Assembly: GCA_947164965.1 (NCBI GenBank)
Contig: CAMUYR010000025.1
Span: 1-48,463 of the forward strand
Origin: an uncultured Prevotella sp.
Lineage (GTDB): Bacteria; Bacteroidota; Bacteroidia; Bacteroidales; Bacteroidaceae
Direction: 5' to 3'
Length of the DNA: 48,463 nucleotides
Shown here piece after piece: positions 22,761-31,500 of the stretch. The translations under genes were made by a program, and so were the position numbers. Numbering within the stretch: the stretch's first letter is position 1; every line of letters begins with the position of its first letter. The notes beneath the pieces are model-generated. The model was not told where the DNA came from and ran no database searches. It saw only the letters and a program-made list of their open reading frames with translations.

Positions 22761-24608
22761 TTATCTGATGACAAGTACAAATCCACCACGTGGCTGGCAC
22801 GTCATCTCAGCGGGTAGCTTTTTGGTGTTGTTGATCTGCCACTGCCCTGAAGCATCGTCGGCAAACACCTGCACATTCTTCCATTTCTTGCCCACGAAAC
22901 CGAGCTTGGTGGGAAGCACCTGCAACTCGTCCTGTCCGTTGATGCCTGCCACGTACCATGTGTTGCCACTGCGGCGGGCCAGCACGGCACTCTCGCCCGG
23001 ATAGCCGCTCACGTAGCGTGTCTCATCCCATACGGTGGGCAGCTGGCCTAGGAAATCCTGCACTTCTTGGGGCTGTGCCAGGAAACTCTCGGGGCGGTCG
23101 GCCAAGTGTTGCAAGCCACTCTCGTAGAGCACGGTGAGTGCCAGCTCATGGCCCAACGACGTGATGTGCGGATGCTGCGAGTCGCTGAAGGCACAGGGGG
23201 TATAGTCCATCGGGCCAATGACGTTACGCGTATAAGGCAGGGTAGCGTTGTGGCTGGCTGCCTTCTTCGTGAAGTGAGGCACGTTGTTATACCACTCGGC
23301 ACCGTAGACGCCCTCCGTCGAGAGCAGGTTGGGGTAGGTACGCTGCCATCCGCGGGGGATAGGAGCACCGTGGAAGTTGACCAGCAGATGATGGCGGGCG
23401 GCACTCTCCAGCAGGTCCTGACAGTAGTCCATGTTCATCTGGTTGTCACCGCTGAAGAAGTCGATCTTCACACCGGCCACACCAATCTTCTCGCACCACG
23501 CAAACTCCTTCTCGCGGTCTTCGGCTTTGTTCAGACGGTACTTCGGACCCGGGGCTCCGTTCACCCAGCCCACCGACGAGTTATACCATATCAGCGGCTT
23601 CACGCCCTTGCTGACAGCATAGCGGACAGCGTCCTCGATGGTCTTGCCCTCGTTGGCTGCCACCTTGTCCATCTCGTCCCATTCGGCATCGATGAGCACG
23701 TAGGGCAGCTTCAGCGTGACGGCCATGTCCACATATTTCTTGATGATGTTGAAGTCGTTCGAACCGTGGTTGTAGGCCCAGTATATCCACGACACCACGC
23801 CGGGCTTGATCCAGCTGACATCCTGATACTGAGTAGGCTTGCTGACGTCGGTGACCAGTGTCGACTCGACGATATCAGCCAGCGTGCCGATGATGACCAC
23901 GCGCCACGGGGTATGCCAGTCGCCCGAGAGCAGCAGCTCGTTCTGGTCCTGTTTCACGCTGAACACCTCGCCCTTGTTAAACAGGCTCGATGCACTCTGA
24001 CGGCGCTCGATGTTGGCCTCGGTGATAAGTGCAAATATCCCCCCTCCTTCGGAGGGGTCGGGGGAGGCTTCTAATAACAGCGGATAGCCCCAGTGCGTGT
24101 TGATGTCCTTCTGCACCATAGACCCGCCAAAGCCGCCCAAAGTCTTCACCTCGGCGGTGGTCGACATGGGGAAAAATCCCTCGTAGCCGTCGCTCCATTG
24201 CAGCATCCAGCGCTTCATGCCCTCGGGGATGATGTAGTTGGTCTGCTCCTCGGGCACCTTGATGTTCTGCAGGTTCGTGTATTCATAGCGGAAGGCGATG
24301 CCGTCGTTGTACAGTCGCATCACGATCTTTGCGTCGTGTCCGATGGGAGCCTGATATTCTCTGGCCACATTGGTGCAGTGCAGGCGCTTGCCCTCCAGCA
24401 TCCTGTAGTCGGCCTTCACCTTCTTGGTGAATGTCAGATTGCTGAACGGGACATCAGCCAGTTCCAATACTTTCTGGTTGTTGTAGTTAATAACGAATTT
24501 CTGGTCAATGGTCTTTGCTGACAATTTTCCATTGGGTGAGGTAATCTTCTGTGCATTGATAGCAAGTACCGCACCGCAAAAAATGATTGTTGATAATAGT
24601 TTTTTCAT
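22761..24608 (-). CDS. GH97 family glycoside hydrolase, retaining type
   Basis: The protein has 615 aa with signal peptide MKKLLSTIIFCGAVLAINAQ. The N-terminal sandwich starts ITSPNGKLSAKTIDQKFVIN. The barrel has YVLIDAEWDEMDK, GVAGVKIDFFSGDNQMNMDY (Asp about 384, retaining nucleophile position) and LLVNFHGAPIPRGWQRTYPN with LLSTEGVYGAEW (Glu likely acid/base). The GWQRTYPN and EGVYGAEW segments are shared with retaining GH97 alpha-galactosidases. A GC-rich element encoding EASPDPSEGGG is inserted near residues 180-190. It is about 30-40% similar in layout to the GH97 at 9964 but clearly a separate paralogue. Confidence 0.92.
   Translation of the reverse strand: MKKLLSTIIFCGAVLAINAQKITSPNGKLSAKTIDQKFVINYNNQKVLELADVPFSNLTFTKKVKADYRMLEGKRLHCTNVAREYQAPIGHDAKIVMRLYNDGIAFRYEYTNLQNIKVPEEQTNYIIPEGMKRWMLQWSDGYEGFFPMSTTAEVKTLGGFGGSMVQKDINTHWGYPLLLEASPDPSEGGGIFALITEANIERRQSASSLFNKGEVFSVKQDQNELLLSGDWHTPWRVVIIGTLADIVESTLVTDVSKPTQYQDVSWIKPGVVSWIYWAYNHGSNDFNIIKKYVDMAVTLKLPYVLIDAEWDEMDKVAANEGKTIEDAVRYAVSKGVKPLIWYNSSVGWVNGAPGPKYRLNKAEDREKEFAWCEKIGVAGVKIDFFSGDNQMNMDYCQDLLESAARHHLLVNFHGAPIPRGWQRTYPNLLSTEGVYGAEWYNNVPHFTKKAASHNATLPYTRNVIGPMDYTPCAFSDSQHPHITSLGHELALTVLYESGLQHLADRPESFLAQPQEVQDFLGQLPTVWDETRYVSGYPGESAVLARRSGNTWYVAGINGQDELQVLPTKLGFVGKKWKNVQVFADDASGQWQINNTKKLPAEMTCQPRGGFVLVIR
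24039..24072 (-). repeat. GC-rich palindromic element inserted in frame in GH97
   Basis: The coding strand carries AGCCTCCCCCGACCCCTCC followed by GAAGGAGGGGGGATA and encodes EASPDPSEGGGI. Together with 4153-4190 it preserves nearly the same bases, so the two are clearly the same element. Confidence 0.87.
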
Positions 24609-24627
24609 ATTAATGATAGCTTTCCCA

Positions 24628-26424
24628 TTACGGCAATGGGGTTAGTGGATAAACGATGTTCACAATAAAGATGTTGGCTGCCAGGATGATGATGTTCATC
24701 AGCAGACCGATGCGCAAGAAATCGCTGAAGCGGTAGCCACCAGGGCCGTAGACCAGCATGTGGGTGGGCGAACCGATTGGTGTGGCGAAGCTCGAGCTGA
24801 CGCTGACCATCAGGGCGATGAGGAACGGGAAGGGCTCGTAGCCCAGTTTCTCGGCTGCTTCATACATGATGGGGAAGAACATGGCACCTGCCGCCGTGTT
24901 CGAGATAAACTCGGTGATAAACGTGCCGACGAAGCAGACGGCCGTCATCACCACGATAGGATTGGTGCCGCAGACATCGAGGATGCTGTTGGCCAGCCAT
25001 TCGGCGATACCCGTCTTCTGGATAGCGAGACCGAGAACGGCACTGCCGGCGAAGACCATCAGAATCTCCCAATTGACGGCCCGCATGGCCTGTTCCGCAT
25101 TGCAGCAACGGAAGATGAGCATGGCGGCAGCAGCCAGGAAAGCACACTGCAGCAGCGGCATGATGCCGAGGGCGGAGAGTGCCACCATGGCAATCATGAT
25201 GATGGTGGAGACGAACGTACCGCGCCCGATGTTGGGCACGTCAGTATTATCGAAGAATTGTATCTTTGAAGAGAGTGCACTCTCATCGATATTAAAGCGC
25301 GGTGGACATTCGAAGAGCAGTGTGTCGCCAGCCTGCAGTACCACCTCGCGTGGCGACTCGTTGATACGCTTGCCACGGCGGGCTACAGCCACCAATGTCA
25401 TGTTGTTCTTCTTCTCAAAGTCGCTTTTCTTGATGGTTGCATTGATCAGGTTGCTGCCGAATGTGACATAAGCCGTACGGAGTTGGCGGTCATGGTTCAC
25501 CTCGTCGAAGGTGAATACATGGTGGTCGGCACTGACAAATTGATGACTGTCCCTTAGGGAGAGAAGCTCGTCGATGTCACCAGAGAATATCAGACGGTCG
25601 CCACCCATGATTGGCTCGTCGTCAATGGCGGGCGAAATCATCTCGTCGAAGTGTACTATCTCAATCAGACTACCGCCGGGCACATTGGTCAGACCTGCCT
25701 CTGCAATGGTCTTTCCGATATTGGGATTGTCCGATGGTACCATCATTTCAATGGTGTATTCGCCTGTCGATTCGAAAGCACTCTCAGGAGCCTTACGGTC
25801 GGGCAGCAGACGGCGCATGGCAATGACCGACAGCACGCCGACGGCCAGACAGAACAGTCCAGGAATCGTCGTGGCAAGAATGTTCATGGCATCGCCCGTC
25901 TTCTCCTCGTAGAGTCCGCTGATAATCAGGTTCGGTGGCGTACCGATAAGGGTACACACACCACCCATGCCGGAGGCATAGCTTAGTGGGATGAGTAGTT
26001 TCGAGGGCGACACGCCAAGCTTCTTGGCCCACATCTTGACGATGCCGACGAAGAGCGTCACCACCGTGGTATTGCTGAGGAACGAGCTCAGGACGGCTAC
26101 CGGCAGCATCAGGCGTGTTACCGCCTTTGAATAGCCGTTGGGCGTACCTAGCAGATGCTTCACTATCCATTGCAGTACACCGGTATGCGTCAGCCCCGCG
26201 ACGACTACGAACAGCACGCCGACAGTGACTACCGATGTACTGCTAAAACCTGAGAACGCGTCTTTCGCATCCAGCACGCCCGTCACGTAGAGCAAGCCGA
26301 TGGCGCCCAGAAACACCAGGTCGGAACGCAGTTTTGTAAACAGCATCACACTGAACATTGTCAGCACAGTGGCAATGGTAATCCACGCGTTAATGCCAAA
26401 TCCTAGAAAAACAAATGCTTCCAC
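24628..26424 (-). CDS. SLC13/DASS-type permease with two TrkA-C domains
   Basis: The start chosen is GTG at 26424 (598 aa). The longer TTG start at 26454 lies inside the -7 box and cannot be in the mRNA from that promoter. Membrane segments flank a central soluble part (about 170-385) with two TrkA-C-like modules (GGSLIEIVHFDEMISPAIDD; MTLVAVARRGKRINESPREV). SNTTVVTLFVGIV and IGTPPNLIISGLYE are the paired SNT/TP motifs of the Na+/dicarboxylate-sulfate family, and FISNTAAGAMFFP with ATPIGSPTHMLVYG are the second pair. The substrate is likely an anion such as dicarboxylate or sulfate. It is the first gene of the GH97-GH29-GH2-GH2 operon with a 19-nt gap. Confidence 0.88.
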   Translation of the reverse strand: MEAFVFLGFGINAWITIATVLTMFSVMLFTKLRSDLVFLGAIGLLYVTGVLDAKDAFSGFSSTSVVTVGVLFVVVAGLTHTGVLQWIVKHLLGTPNGYSKAVTRLMLPVAVLSSFLSNTTVVTLFVGIVKMWAKKLGVSPSKLLIPLSYASGMGGVCTLIGTPPNLIISGLYEEKTGDAMNILATTIPGLFCLAVGVLSVIAMRRLLPDRKAPESAFESTGEYTIEMMVPSDNPNIGKTIAEAGLTNVPGGSLIEIVHFDEMISPAIDDEPIMGGDRLIFSGDIDELLSLRDSHQFVSADHHVFTFDEVNHDRQLRTAYVTFGSNLINATIKKSDFEKKNNMTLVAVARRGKRINESPREVVLQAGDTLLFECPPRFNIDESALSSKIQFFDNTDVPNIGRGTFVSTIIMIAMVALSALGIMPLLQCAFLAAAAMLIFRCCNAEQAMRAVNWEILMVFAGSAVLGLAIQKTGIAEWLANSILDVCGTNPIVVMTAVCFVGTFITEFISNTAAGAMFFPIMYEAAEKLGYEPFPFLIALMVSVSSSFATPIGSPTHMLVYGPGGYRFSDFLRIGLLMNIIILAANIFIVNIVYPLTPLP

Positions 26425-26451
26425 TTTACTGCTAATTATTGGTTTTGAGTG

Positions 26452-26459
26452 CAAAAATA
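26452..26459 (-). promoter_or_regulatory. -7 box ahead of the permease-glycosidase operon
   Basis: TATTTTTG on the minus strand matches TAnnTTTG and leaves a leader of about 25 nt to the GTG. No TTTG is visible at -33, so activation by a regulator is plausible. Confidence 0.55.
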
Positions 26460-26714
26460 CAAAAAATTAATCTATTTCCGCACCTTTCTCCCCTTTTTTT
26501 ATACCATATCATATTTCTTAGGCCACGGCTTGCAGCATTTCTGCCGCTCGGCATTGGTGCCTTCGAAGGCATTATTGCTCCTGACCAGTTTGATATTTGC
26601 TTCTATTCTTTTTGTTCTGATTTTTTTATAAAGTATCACATATTGGTTTAACTTGCTTAGTATCAGTTTGTTAAGTAAGGTGATGGTTTTATGAAAAGCA
26701 TCACTTACCATCAC

Positions 26715-26741
26715 GACAGCAAAACAAGTTGTTTTGCTGTC
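26715..26741. repeat. Perfect 27-nt palindrome, copy 1
   Basis: Arms of 13 nt (GACAGCAAAACAA and TTGTTTTGCTGTC) are centred on one G at 26728. The inner 21 nt recur at 26782-26806 with C at the centre. Confidence 0.9.
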
Positions 26742-26781
26742 AATAACATGGCTTTAAGCGATGATTAGGGTGGCTTTAACG

Positions 26782-26806
26782 ATAGCAAAACAACTTGTTT
26801 TGCTAT
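26782..26806. repeat. Perfect 25-nt palindrome, copy 2
   Basis: Arms of 12 nt (ATAGCAAAACAA and TTGTTTTGCTAT) are centred on one C at 26794, 66 nt from the centre of copy 1. No T-run follows on either strand, so it is not a simple terminator. Confidence 0.9.
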
Positions 26807-26865
26807 TAAGGGAGCCTTCACTATCATCCTTAAAGATGCTCCGCTGTTCAGCTGAAGATGCTTGT

Positions 26866-26907
26866 AGACAATAAAAGAAAAGAGGGTGTATCTGCGGATA
26901 CGCCCTC
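26866..26907 (-). terminator. Terminator of the bamA-ompH operon
   Basis: On the minus strand GAGGGCGTATC pairs with GATACACCCTC around CGCA and is followed by TTTTCTTTTATT. It ends 24 nt after the ompH stop. Confidence 0.9.
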
Positions 26908-26930
26908 CAATCTAATAATGATAGACCTAA

Positions 26931-27428
26931 TTATTTCAGTCCGAGTTTAGTTTTCACATCCTTAGTGACATCGGTAGACAGCGTGGTGCTGATATAGGGA
27001 ATACCAGCGGCCATGTCCATGATGTAAATGTAGCCTCCTGCCTGGCCGACAGCCTTGATGGCTTCGAGCACCTTAGAAGTGATGGCCGACATCTTCTCGT
27101 TCTGCTCCTTGGCGAGAGCCTGCTGGTTGTCCTGATAGCTCTGCTGTATCTTCTGATACATCTCCTGGAGCTCAGTCTCGCGGCGCTGTTTGATGTTTGC
27201 GGGCAGTGTAGCCTGCTCCTTCTCGTAAGCCTCGCTCTTCTTCTGCAGCTCTTCCTGCATTGACTTGAGGTCGGCATCATACTGCTTGGTTAATGCTTCG
27301 ATATCAGCACGGGCTTTAGTGAATTCGGGCATAGCCTGAATAATCTCCTGTGAGTTGACGTGACCGAACTTCTGTGCGAATGCGGCCATAGGAGCCAGCA
27401 TTAACAGCATAACAAGTAATTTCTTCAT
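26931..27428 (-). CDS. OmpH/Skp family periplasmic chaperone
   Basis: The protein has 165 aa with signal peptide MKKLLVMLLMLAPMAAFAQ. KFGHVNSQEIIQAMPEFTKA is the conserved strand-helix start. A coiled coil of about 90 residues (IEALTKQYDADLKSMQEELQ onward) and the C-terminal GGYIYIMDMAAGIPYIS strands complete the Skp fold. It should hold nascent outer-membrane proteins for BamA. It is the last gene of its operon, 30 nt after the other ompH, and is followed by a terminator. Confidence 0.93.
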   Translation of the reverse strand: MKKLLVMLLMLAPMAAFAQKFGHVNSQEIIQAMPEFTKARADIEALTKQYDADLKSMQEELQKKSEAYEKEQATLPANIKQRRETELQEMYQKIQQSYQDNQQALAKEQNEKMSAITSKVLEAIKAVGQAGGYIYIMDMAAGIPYISTTLSTDVTKDVKTKLGLK

Positions 27429-27458
27429 TGCTTTTTTTCTTTTTTGTTATTATGATTT

Positions 27459-27974
27459 TTAATTTGAATATCCTAATTTTGACAGGACTTCATTACTGAT
27501 GTCAATCTTGGGGGAACCGAAGATGATGCCGGCATCGCTGGCACGGTCGAGCACGAGCTGGTAGCCGCGCAGGTCGGCAATGTCGCGGACGGCATTGTAG
27601 ACTTCCTCCTGAATGGGTGACATAAGAGCGGTGCGCTTCTTGAACAGCTCACCCTGCGGTCCGAAGTATTTCTTCTTCAGGTCGGCAGCTTCCTTCTCCT
27701 TGTTGACGATGGCCTCCTGACGGGCTTGTTTCTGCTCTTGCGACAGGAACACCACCTCGTTCTGGTAGTTCTTATACAGCGTCTGGGCTTCCACCTGGAT
27801 GGCTTCCACTTCGGCCTGCCACTTCTTCGACACCTGGTTCAGTTGTTCGTTGGCACGCTCGTAGGCGGGGATGTTCTTAAAGATATAGTCCATGTCCACA
27901 AGGGCGAACTTCTGGGCCTGCATCGACAGCGTCGCTGCAAATATAAGCCCTGCTATCAATAATAATCTTTTCAT
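27459..27974 (-). CDS. OmpH/Skp family periplasmic chaperone
   Basis: The protein has 171 aa with signal peptide MKRLLLIAGLIFAATLSMQAQ. KFALVDMDYIFKNIPAYERA and the helical region with KKYFGPQGELFKKRTALMSP are typical of the Bacteroidota member directly after bamA. GYQLVLDRASDAGIIFGSP forms the C-terminal strands. The pair with the next gene is a tandem duplication kept across Bacteroidota. Confidence 0.93.
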   Translation of the reverse strand: MKRLLLIAGLIFAATLSMQAQKFALVDMDYIFKNIPAYERANEQLNQVSKKWQAEVEAIQVEAQTLYKNYQNEVVFLSQEQKQARQEAIVNKEKEAADLKKKYFGPQGELFKKRTALMSPIQEEVYNAVRDIADLRGYQLVLDRASDAGIIFGSPKIDISNEVLSKLGYSN

Positions 27975-28043
27975 ACGCGTCGTTCTTTTTTAGAATAGTA
28001 CACTCGTTTGACGTGAAAACTCTATACAGGTTTAATAGTTTTG

Positions 28044-30719
28044 TTAGAATTCTTGTCCTAAGATGAAGTGGAACTGGCTGCCACCCTTGTTCGAACCGTC
28101 GTAGGCACGGTCGAAACCGTAGGCCCAGTCGATACCCATCAGACCCACCATAGGCAGGAAGATACGCACACCGACACCGGCAGAACGCTTCATGTCGAAT
28201 GGGTTAAAATTGCCAGCTTCGTGCCAGGCATTACCACCCTCGAGGAATCCGAGACCGTAGATGGTCGTGTTGCCCAGCAGCAGCGGATAGCGCAGCTCAA
28301 GCGTGAAGCGATCATAGGCATAACCCTCGGCGCGATAAGGCGTCAGCGATCCGTTCTCGTAACCGCGCAGACCGATGGTCTCCTCGGCATAACCTGATGA
28401 ATAGCCACTCATACCATCGCCACCCACGTAGAACGTTTCGAAGGGCGACTTCTTATCCTTGTTGTATGAGCCCAGCAGACCGAGCTCGACACGCGTCATC
28501 AGCACGAGACACTTCTGTCCGTTGGTGAGAGCTGTGAAGGTGCGTGACTTAAACTTCCACTTGTGATACTCAATCCAGCGATACTTGTCCTGCAACTCGG
28601 CGTTGTAGCGGTCGATATTGCTGTTGTAGGTCTCGGCGGTAGCCAGGTTGGCATAGTCCTTTTTGTCGAAGAGCGACCAGGGCGGTGTGAGCGTGACGGA
28701 AGCCATGAACTCGGAACCGCGACGTGGGAACAACTGGTTGTCGGTAGAAGTACGCGACAGCGTGATACCGAAGGAGATGTTGTTACAGTTACCGTTTGAA
28801 ATCAGGAAGTAGCTCCAGTCGCGCAGCATATAGCGGGTGTACGACAGCTGGGTCATCAACTGGAAATAGTCGTCGGGCCAGCGCAGACGCTTACCCCAAC
28901 CGAGCGACAGACCGAACAGCTTGATATACTTGTCGTCGTCCATCATCGATGTGTAATCGTAGTAGCCCGAGTTGTACATACCGTAGCCGCCATAGTAATT
29001 GTTGTAGTTGTTCATCCAGGCGGAGTTACGATAGGTACTCGATATATCGCTCTGCTTAGAGTAGAAAGCGCTGATGCTGAGTGAGTTAGGACGCTTTCCA
29101 CCGAACCATCCCGTAGAGTAGCCCGTCGAGATGGAGCTGTAGTACGAACCGTTGGACTGCAACGACAGCGACAGCTGCTCACCGTCACCGATCGGCATGA
29201 TGCCGCGGTGCATCTTATTCTTGCCAAACAGGTTGCGCATGGAGAAGTTGTTGAGCTTGATACCCACACGGCCGATGATACCCGTCTGACCCCAACCGAG
29301 CGAGAACTCCAGCTGGTCGTTCGACTTCTGCTGCAGGTTCCAGTTGATGTCTACGGTACCGTCCTCGTAGTTAGGCTCGATCTTCGGGTCGACGGCTTCA
29401 GGATCGAAGAATCCCATCGACGCGATTTCACGGGCTGAACGCTGCAGGGCGTCCTTCGAGAACAGATCGCCAGGCTTAGTACGCAGCTCACGGCGCACCA
29501 CTTCCTCGTACAGACGGTCGTTACCGAAGATGCGCACATGGCTCAGGTGAGCCTGTGTACCCTCTACGATACGCATCTCGAGGTCGATGGAGTCGCCCAC
29601 GATGTTAACTTCCGTTGGGTCGAGGTTATAGAACAGGTAACCGTTGTTCCAATAGTAGTTACCCACAGCATCGTCGTCTTCTCTCAGTCGTTTGTTCATG
29701 TACTTCTGGTTGTAGACGTCGCCCTTCTTCATGCCCAGCATGCGGTCCAGATATTCGCTGTTGACAACGGTGTTGCCTACCCATGTGATGTTACGCAGAT
29801 AGTATTTTTGGCCTTCCTCCACCTTGACGAAGACATTGACGTGCTTCTCGTCGACCGTCCATACGGAGTCTTCGACGATGGTGGCATCGCGGAATCCCAG
29901 CTCGTTATATTTCTCGATAAGCGCACTCTTAGCCTCCTCGTAGCGCTCGGGGGTGAACTTCTTGGCCTTGAACATGTTGCCGATCTTGTTTACCTCGTTG
30001 ATCTTACCGAAGGCACCCTTCTTGAACAGTGTACCCTTGATCTTCTTGCTTGCCAGCTGCTCGTTGCCCTCGAAGATGATTTTGAGCACCTTCATTTTAG
30101 CCTTCTTATCAACAATCACGTCGAGGATGACCTCGTTCTTGCCGGTCACATCGTCGCGCTGCTCGATATCGATTTGGGCGTTCTTGTAACCCTTGTCGTC
30201 GAAATATTTCTTGGCAAGAATCTTGGCGCGATCAATCATGTTGGGCGTAATCTGCGCTCCCTTCATGATGCCCAACTTGGCCTCCATGTCTTCACGCTCC
30301 GACTTCTTCAAACCGAAGTAGTTGATGGTGCTCACGCGCGGACGAGTGGCCAGATGAATGCACAGATACACCTTCTTATCCACGATGGAGTCGGCGGTGA
30401 TGGCTACCTTCGAGAAAAGGCCGTGCTTCCAGTAGCGCTTCACGGCATCGGTAATCTCCGTACCCGGCAGGTCGATAGTCTGTCCGACGCTCAGTCCTGA
30501 GAGTCCGATGAGCACATAGTCCTCGTAGCCTTCCACGCCCTTCACGGCCAGTCCGCCAATCTCGCATTGGCGTGGGGTGCTAGCATACGAGATGTCGGGA
30601 TTGACAATGACGTCTTGAGAATAAGTGAAAAGCGGAAAGTGGAAAGTGAGAAATACTATCAGCACCATCACCTTCCTTGAGAGACTTCCCTTTTTCACCT
30701 TATTGTTTATTAAATTCAT
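28044..30719 (-). CDS. bamA: Outer membrane protein assembly factor BamA
   Basis: The protein has 891 aa from the ATG at 30719; a GTG at 30740 adds seven residues. A hydrophobic signal (VMVLIVFLTFHFPLFTYSQ) precedes five POTRA domains (for example VSTINYFGLKKSEREDMEAK and MKVLKIIFEGNEQLASKKIK). The 16-strand barrel begins near residue 470 (LEFSLGWGQTGIIGRVGIKL), with the C-terminal part QFHFILGQEF ending in Phe as outer-membrane proteins need. It inserts barrels into the outer membrane. Part of the signal peptide (LTFHFPLFTYS) is encoded by a dispersed CACTTTTC-type repeat. It follows uppS after 30 nt. Confidence 0.95.
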   Translation of the reverse strand: MNLINNKVKKGSLSRKVMVLIVFLTFHFPLFTYSQDVIVNPDISYASTPRQCEIGGLAVKGVEGYEDYVLIGLSGLSVGQTIDLPGTEITDAVKRYWKHGLFSKVAITADSIVDKKVYLCIHLATRPRVSTINYFGLKKSEREDMEAKLGIMKGAQITPNMIDRAKILAKKYFDDKGYKNAQIDIEQRDDVTGKNEVILDVIVDKKAKMKVLKIIFEGNEQLASKKIKGTLFKKGAFGKINEVNKIGNMFKAKKFTPERYEEAKSALIEKYNELGFRDATIVEDSVWTVDEKHVNVFVKVEEGQKYYLRNITWVGNTVVNSEYLDRMLGMKKGDVYNQKYMNKRLREDDDAVGNYYWNNGYLFYNLDPTEVNIVGDSIDLEMRIVEGTQAHLSHVRIFGNDRLYEEVVRRELRTKPGDLFSKDALQRSAREIASMGFFDPEAVDPKIEPNYEDGTVDINWNLQQKSNDQLEFSLGWGQTGIIGRVGIKLNNFSMRNLFGKNKMHRGIMPIGDGEQLSLSLQSNGSYYSSISTGYSTGWFGGKRPNSLSISAFYSKQSDISSTYRNSAWMNNYNNYYGGYGMYNSGYYDYTSMMDDDKYIKLFGLSLGWGKRLRWPDDYFQLMTQLSYTRYMLRDWSYFLISNGNCNNISFGITLSRTSTDNQLFPRRGSEFMASVTLTPPWSLFDKKDYANLATAETYNSNIDRYNAELQDKYRWIEYHKWKFKSRTFTALTNGQKCLVLMTRVELGLLGSYNKDKKSPFETFYVGGDGMSGYSSGYAEETIGLRGYENGSLTPYRAEGYAYDRFTLELRYPLLLGNTTIYGLGFLEGGNAWHEAGNFNPFDMKRSAGVGVRIFLPMVGLMGIDWAYGFDRAYDGSNKGGSQFHFILGQEF
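30619..30655 (-). repeat. CACTTTCCACTTTCC-type repeat inside the BamA signal peptide
   Basis: On the coding strand repeated (T)CACTTTCC/GCTTTTCACTT units encode LTFHFPLFTYS. The same type of unit (TTCACTTTTCACTTTTAC) occurs again at 30732-30752. Confidence 0.7.
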
Positions 30720-30731
30720 TAGCGGTAGCAA

Positions 30732-30752
30732 ATTTTTCACTTTTCACTTTTA
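30732..30752 (-). repeat. TTTTCACTTTTCAC-type repeat in the uppS-bamA spacer
   Basis: Two and a half units of CACTTTT span the end of uppS and the start of the spacer, next to the copy inside bamA. Confidence 0.6.
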
Positions 30753-31475
30753 CTTCTTCTCTTCTGCCTCCACCTGGGCTTCTGTCTTGCCGAAACGGCG
30801 CTGACGGCTCTGATAGTCGGCAATAGCCTTATGAAGAGCCTCTTCGTCGAAGTCGGGCCAGTAGGTGTCGCAGAAATATAACTCGGAATAAGCGCATTGC
30901 CACAACAGGTAGTTGGAGATGCGAATCTCGCCACCAGTACGGATCAACAGCTCTGGATCGGGCATGAAGTTGGTGCAGAGATGCTTGCTGATGGTCTCCT
31001 CGGTGATGTCCTCGGTTCCCTCGGCAACGATCTGCCGGACGGCCTCGGTGATCTCCCAGCGGCTGCTGTAGCTCATGGCCATGACAACGGTCATGTGGGT
31101 GTTGTCCTTCGTCAGGTCTTCCATGTACTTGATCTTGTCCTGCACGCTCTCTGGCAGACGCTTGCGGTCGCCAATCATCTGGAACTTGATATTGTTGTCG
31201 GTAAACAAATTCATCTCGACAAAACTGAGCACCAGACCCATCAAGGCTTCAATCTCATATGCAGGACGGTTCCAGTTCTCCGTCGAGAAGGTATATAGCG
31301 TCAGGTACTTCACACCCAGTCGGGCGCACTCTGCTGTAATCTTCTTAACGGTCTCTACGCCAGCCTTGTGGCCGTAGGTGCGGTCCAGTCCGCTGTCCAT
31401 AGCCCAGCGTCCGTTGCCGTCCATGATGATAGCAACGTGTTGCGGGATGCGGTTCTTATCCAATGTTATAGCCAT
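30750..31475 (-). CDS. uppS: Undecaprenyl (di)phosphate synthase
   Basis: The protein has 241 aa. [20 protein letters not shown] (about 14-33) carries the catalytic Asp and the diphosphate-binding Arg. [15 protein letters not shown] and [23 protein letters not shown] are further family signatures (cis-prenyltransferase). It makes the C55 lipid carrier for peptidoglycan and other envelope polymers. The C-terminal tail [12 protein letters not shown] is charged. It sits between the PorG-like barrel gene (25 nt upstream) and bamA. Confidence 0.96.
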   Translation of the reverse strand: MAITLDKNRIPQHVAIIMDGNGRWAMDSGLDRTYGHKAGVETVKKITAECARLGVKYLTLYTFSTENWNRPAYEIEALMGLVLSFVEMNLFTDNNIKFQMIGDRKRLPESVQDKIKYMEDLTKDNTHMTVVMAMSYSSRWEITEAVRQIVAEGTEDITEETISKHLCTNFMPDPELLIRTGGEIRISNYLLWQCAYSELYFCDTYWPDFDEEALHKAIADYQSRQRRFGKTEAQVEAEEKK

Positions 31476-31500
31476 ATATCTTATTTTATTTATTTCTTTC

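Larger units (their letters stand above)
26460..26865. other. Gene-poor spacer with inverted repeats
   Basis: This stretch of about 400 nt has no ORF I trust. It holds AT-rich DNA, a 12-nt palindrome GCCTTCGAAGGC (26559-26570), an imperfect inverted repeat GTAAGGTGATG/CATCACTTAC (26675-26708), and two long palindromes (separate entries) with GGCTTTAA repeated between them. A 71-codon minus ORF at 26499-26714 has no recognisable domain. Confidence 0.6.

Noticed and set aside
26499..26714. 71-codon minus-strand frame in the ompH-permease spacer
   Set aside because: There is no promoter, start context or domain, and it runs through inverted repeats. It may be a gene relic but cannot be supported.
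26715..26806. Palindromes as an ordinary terminator, dif or attachment site
   Set aside because: No T-run follows on either strand, no integrase gene is near, and the sequence does not have the XerC/XerD form.
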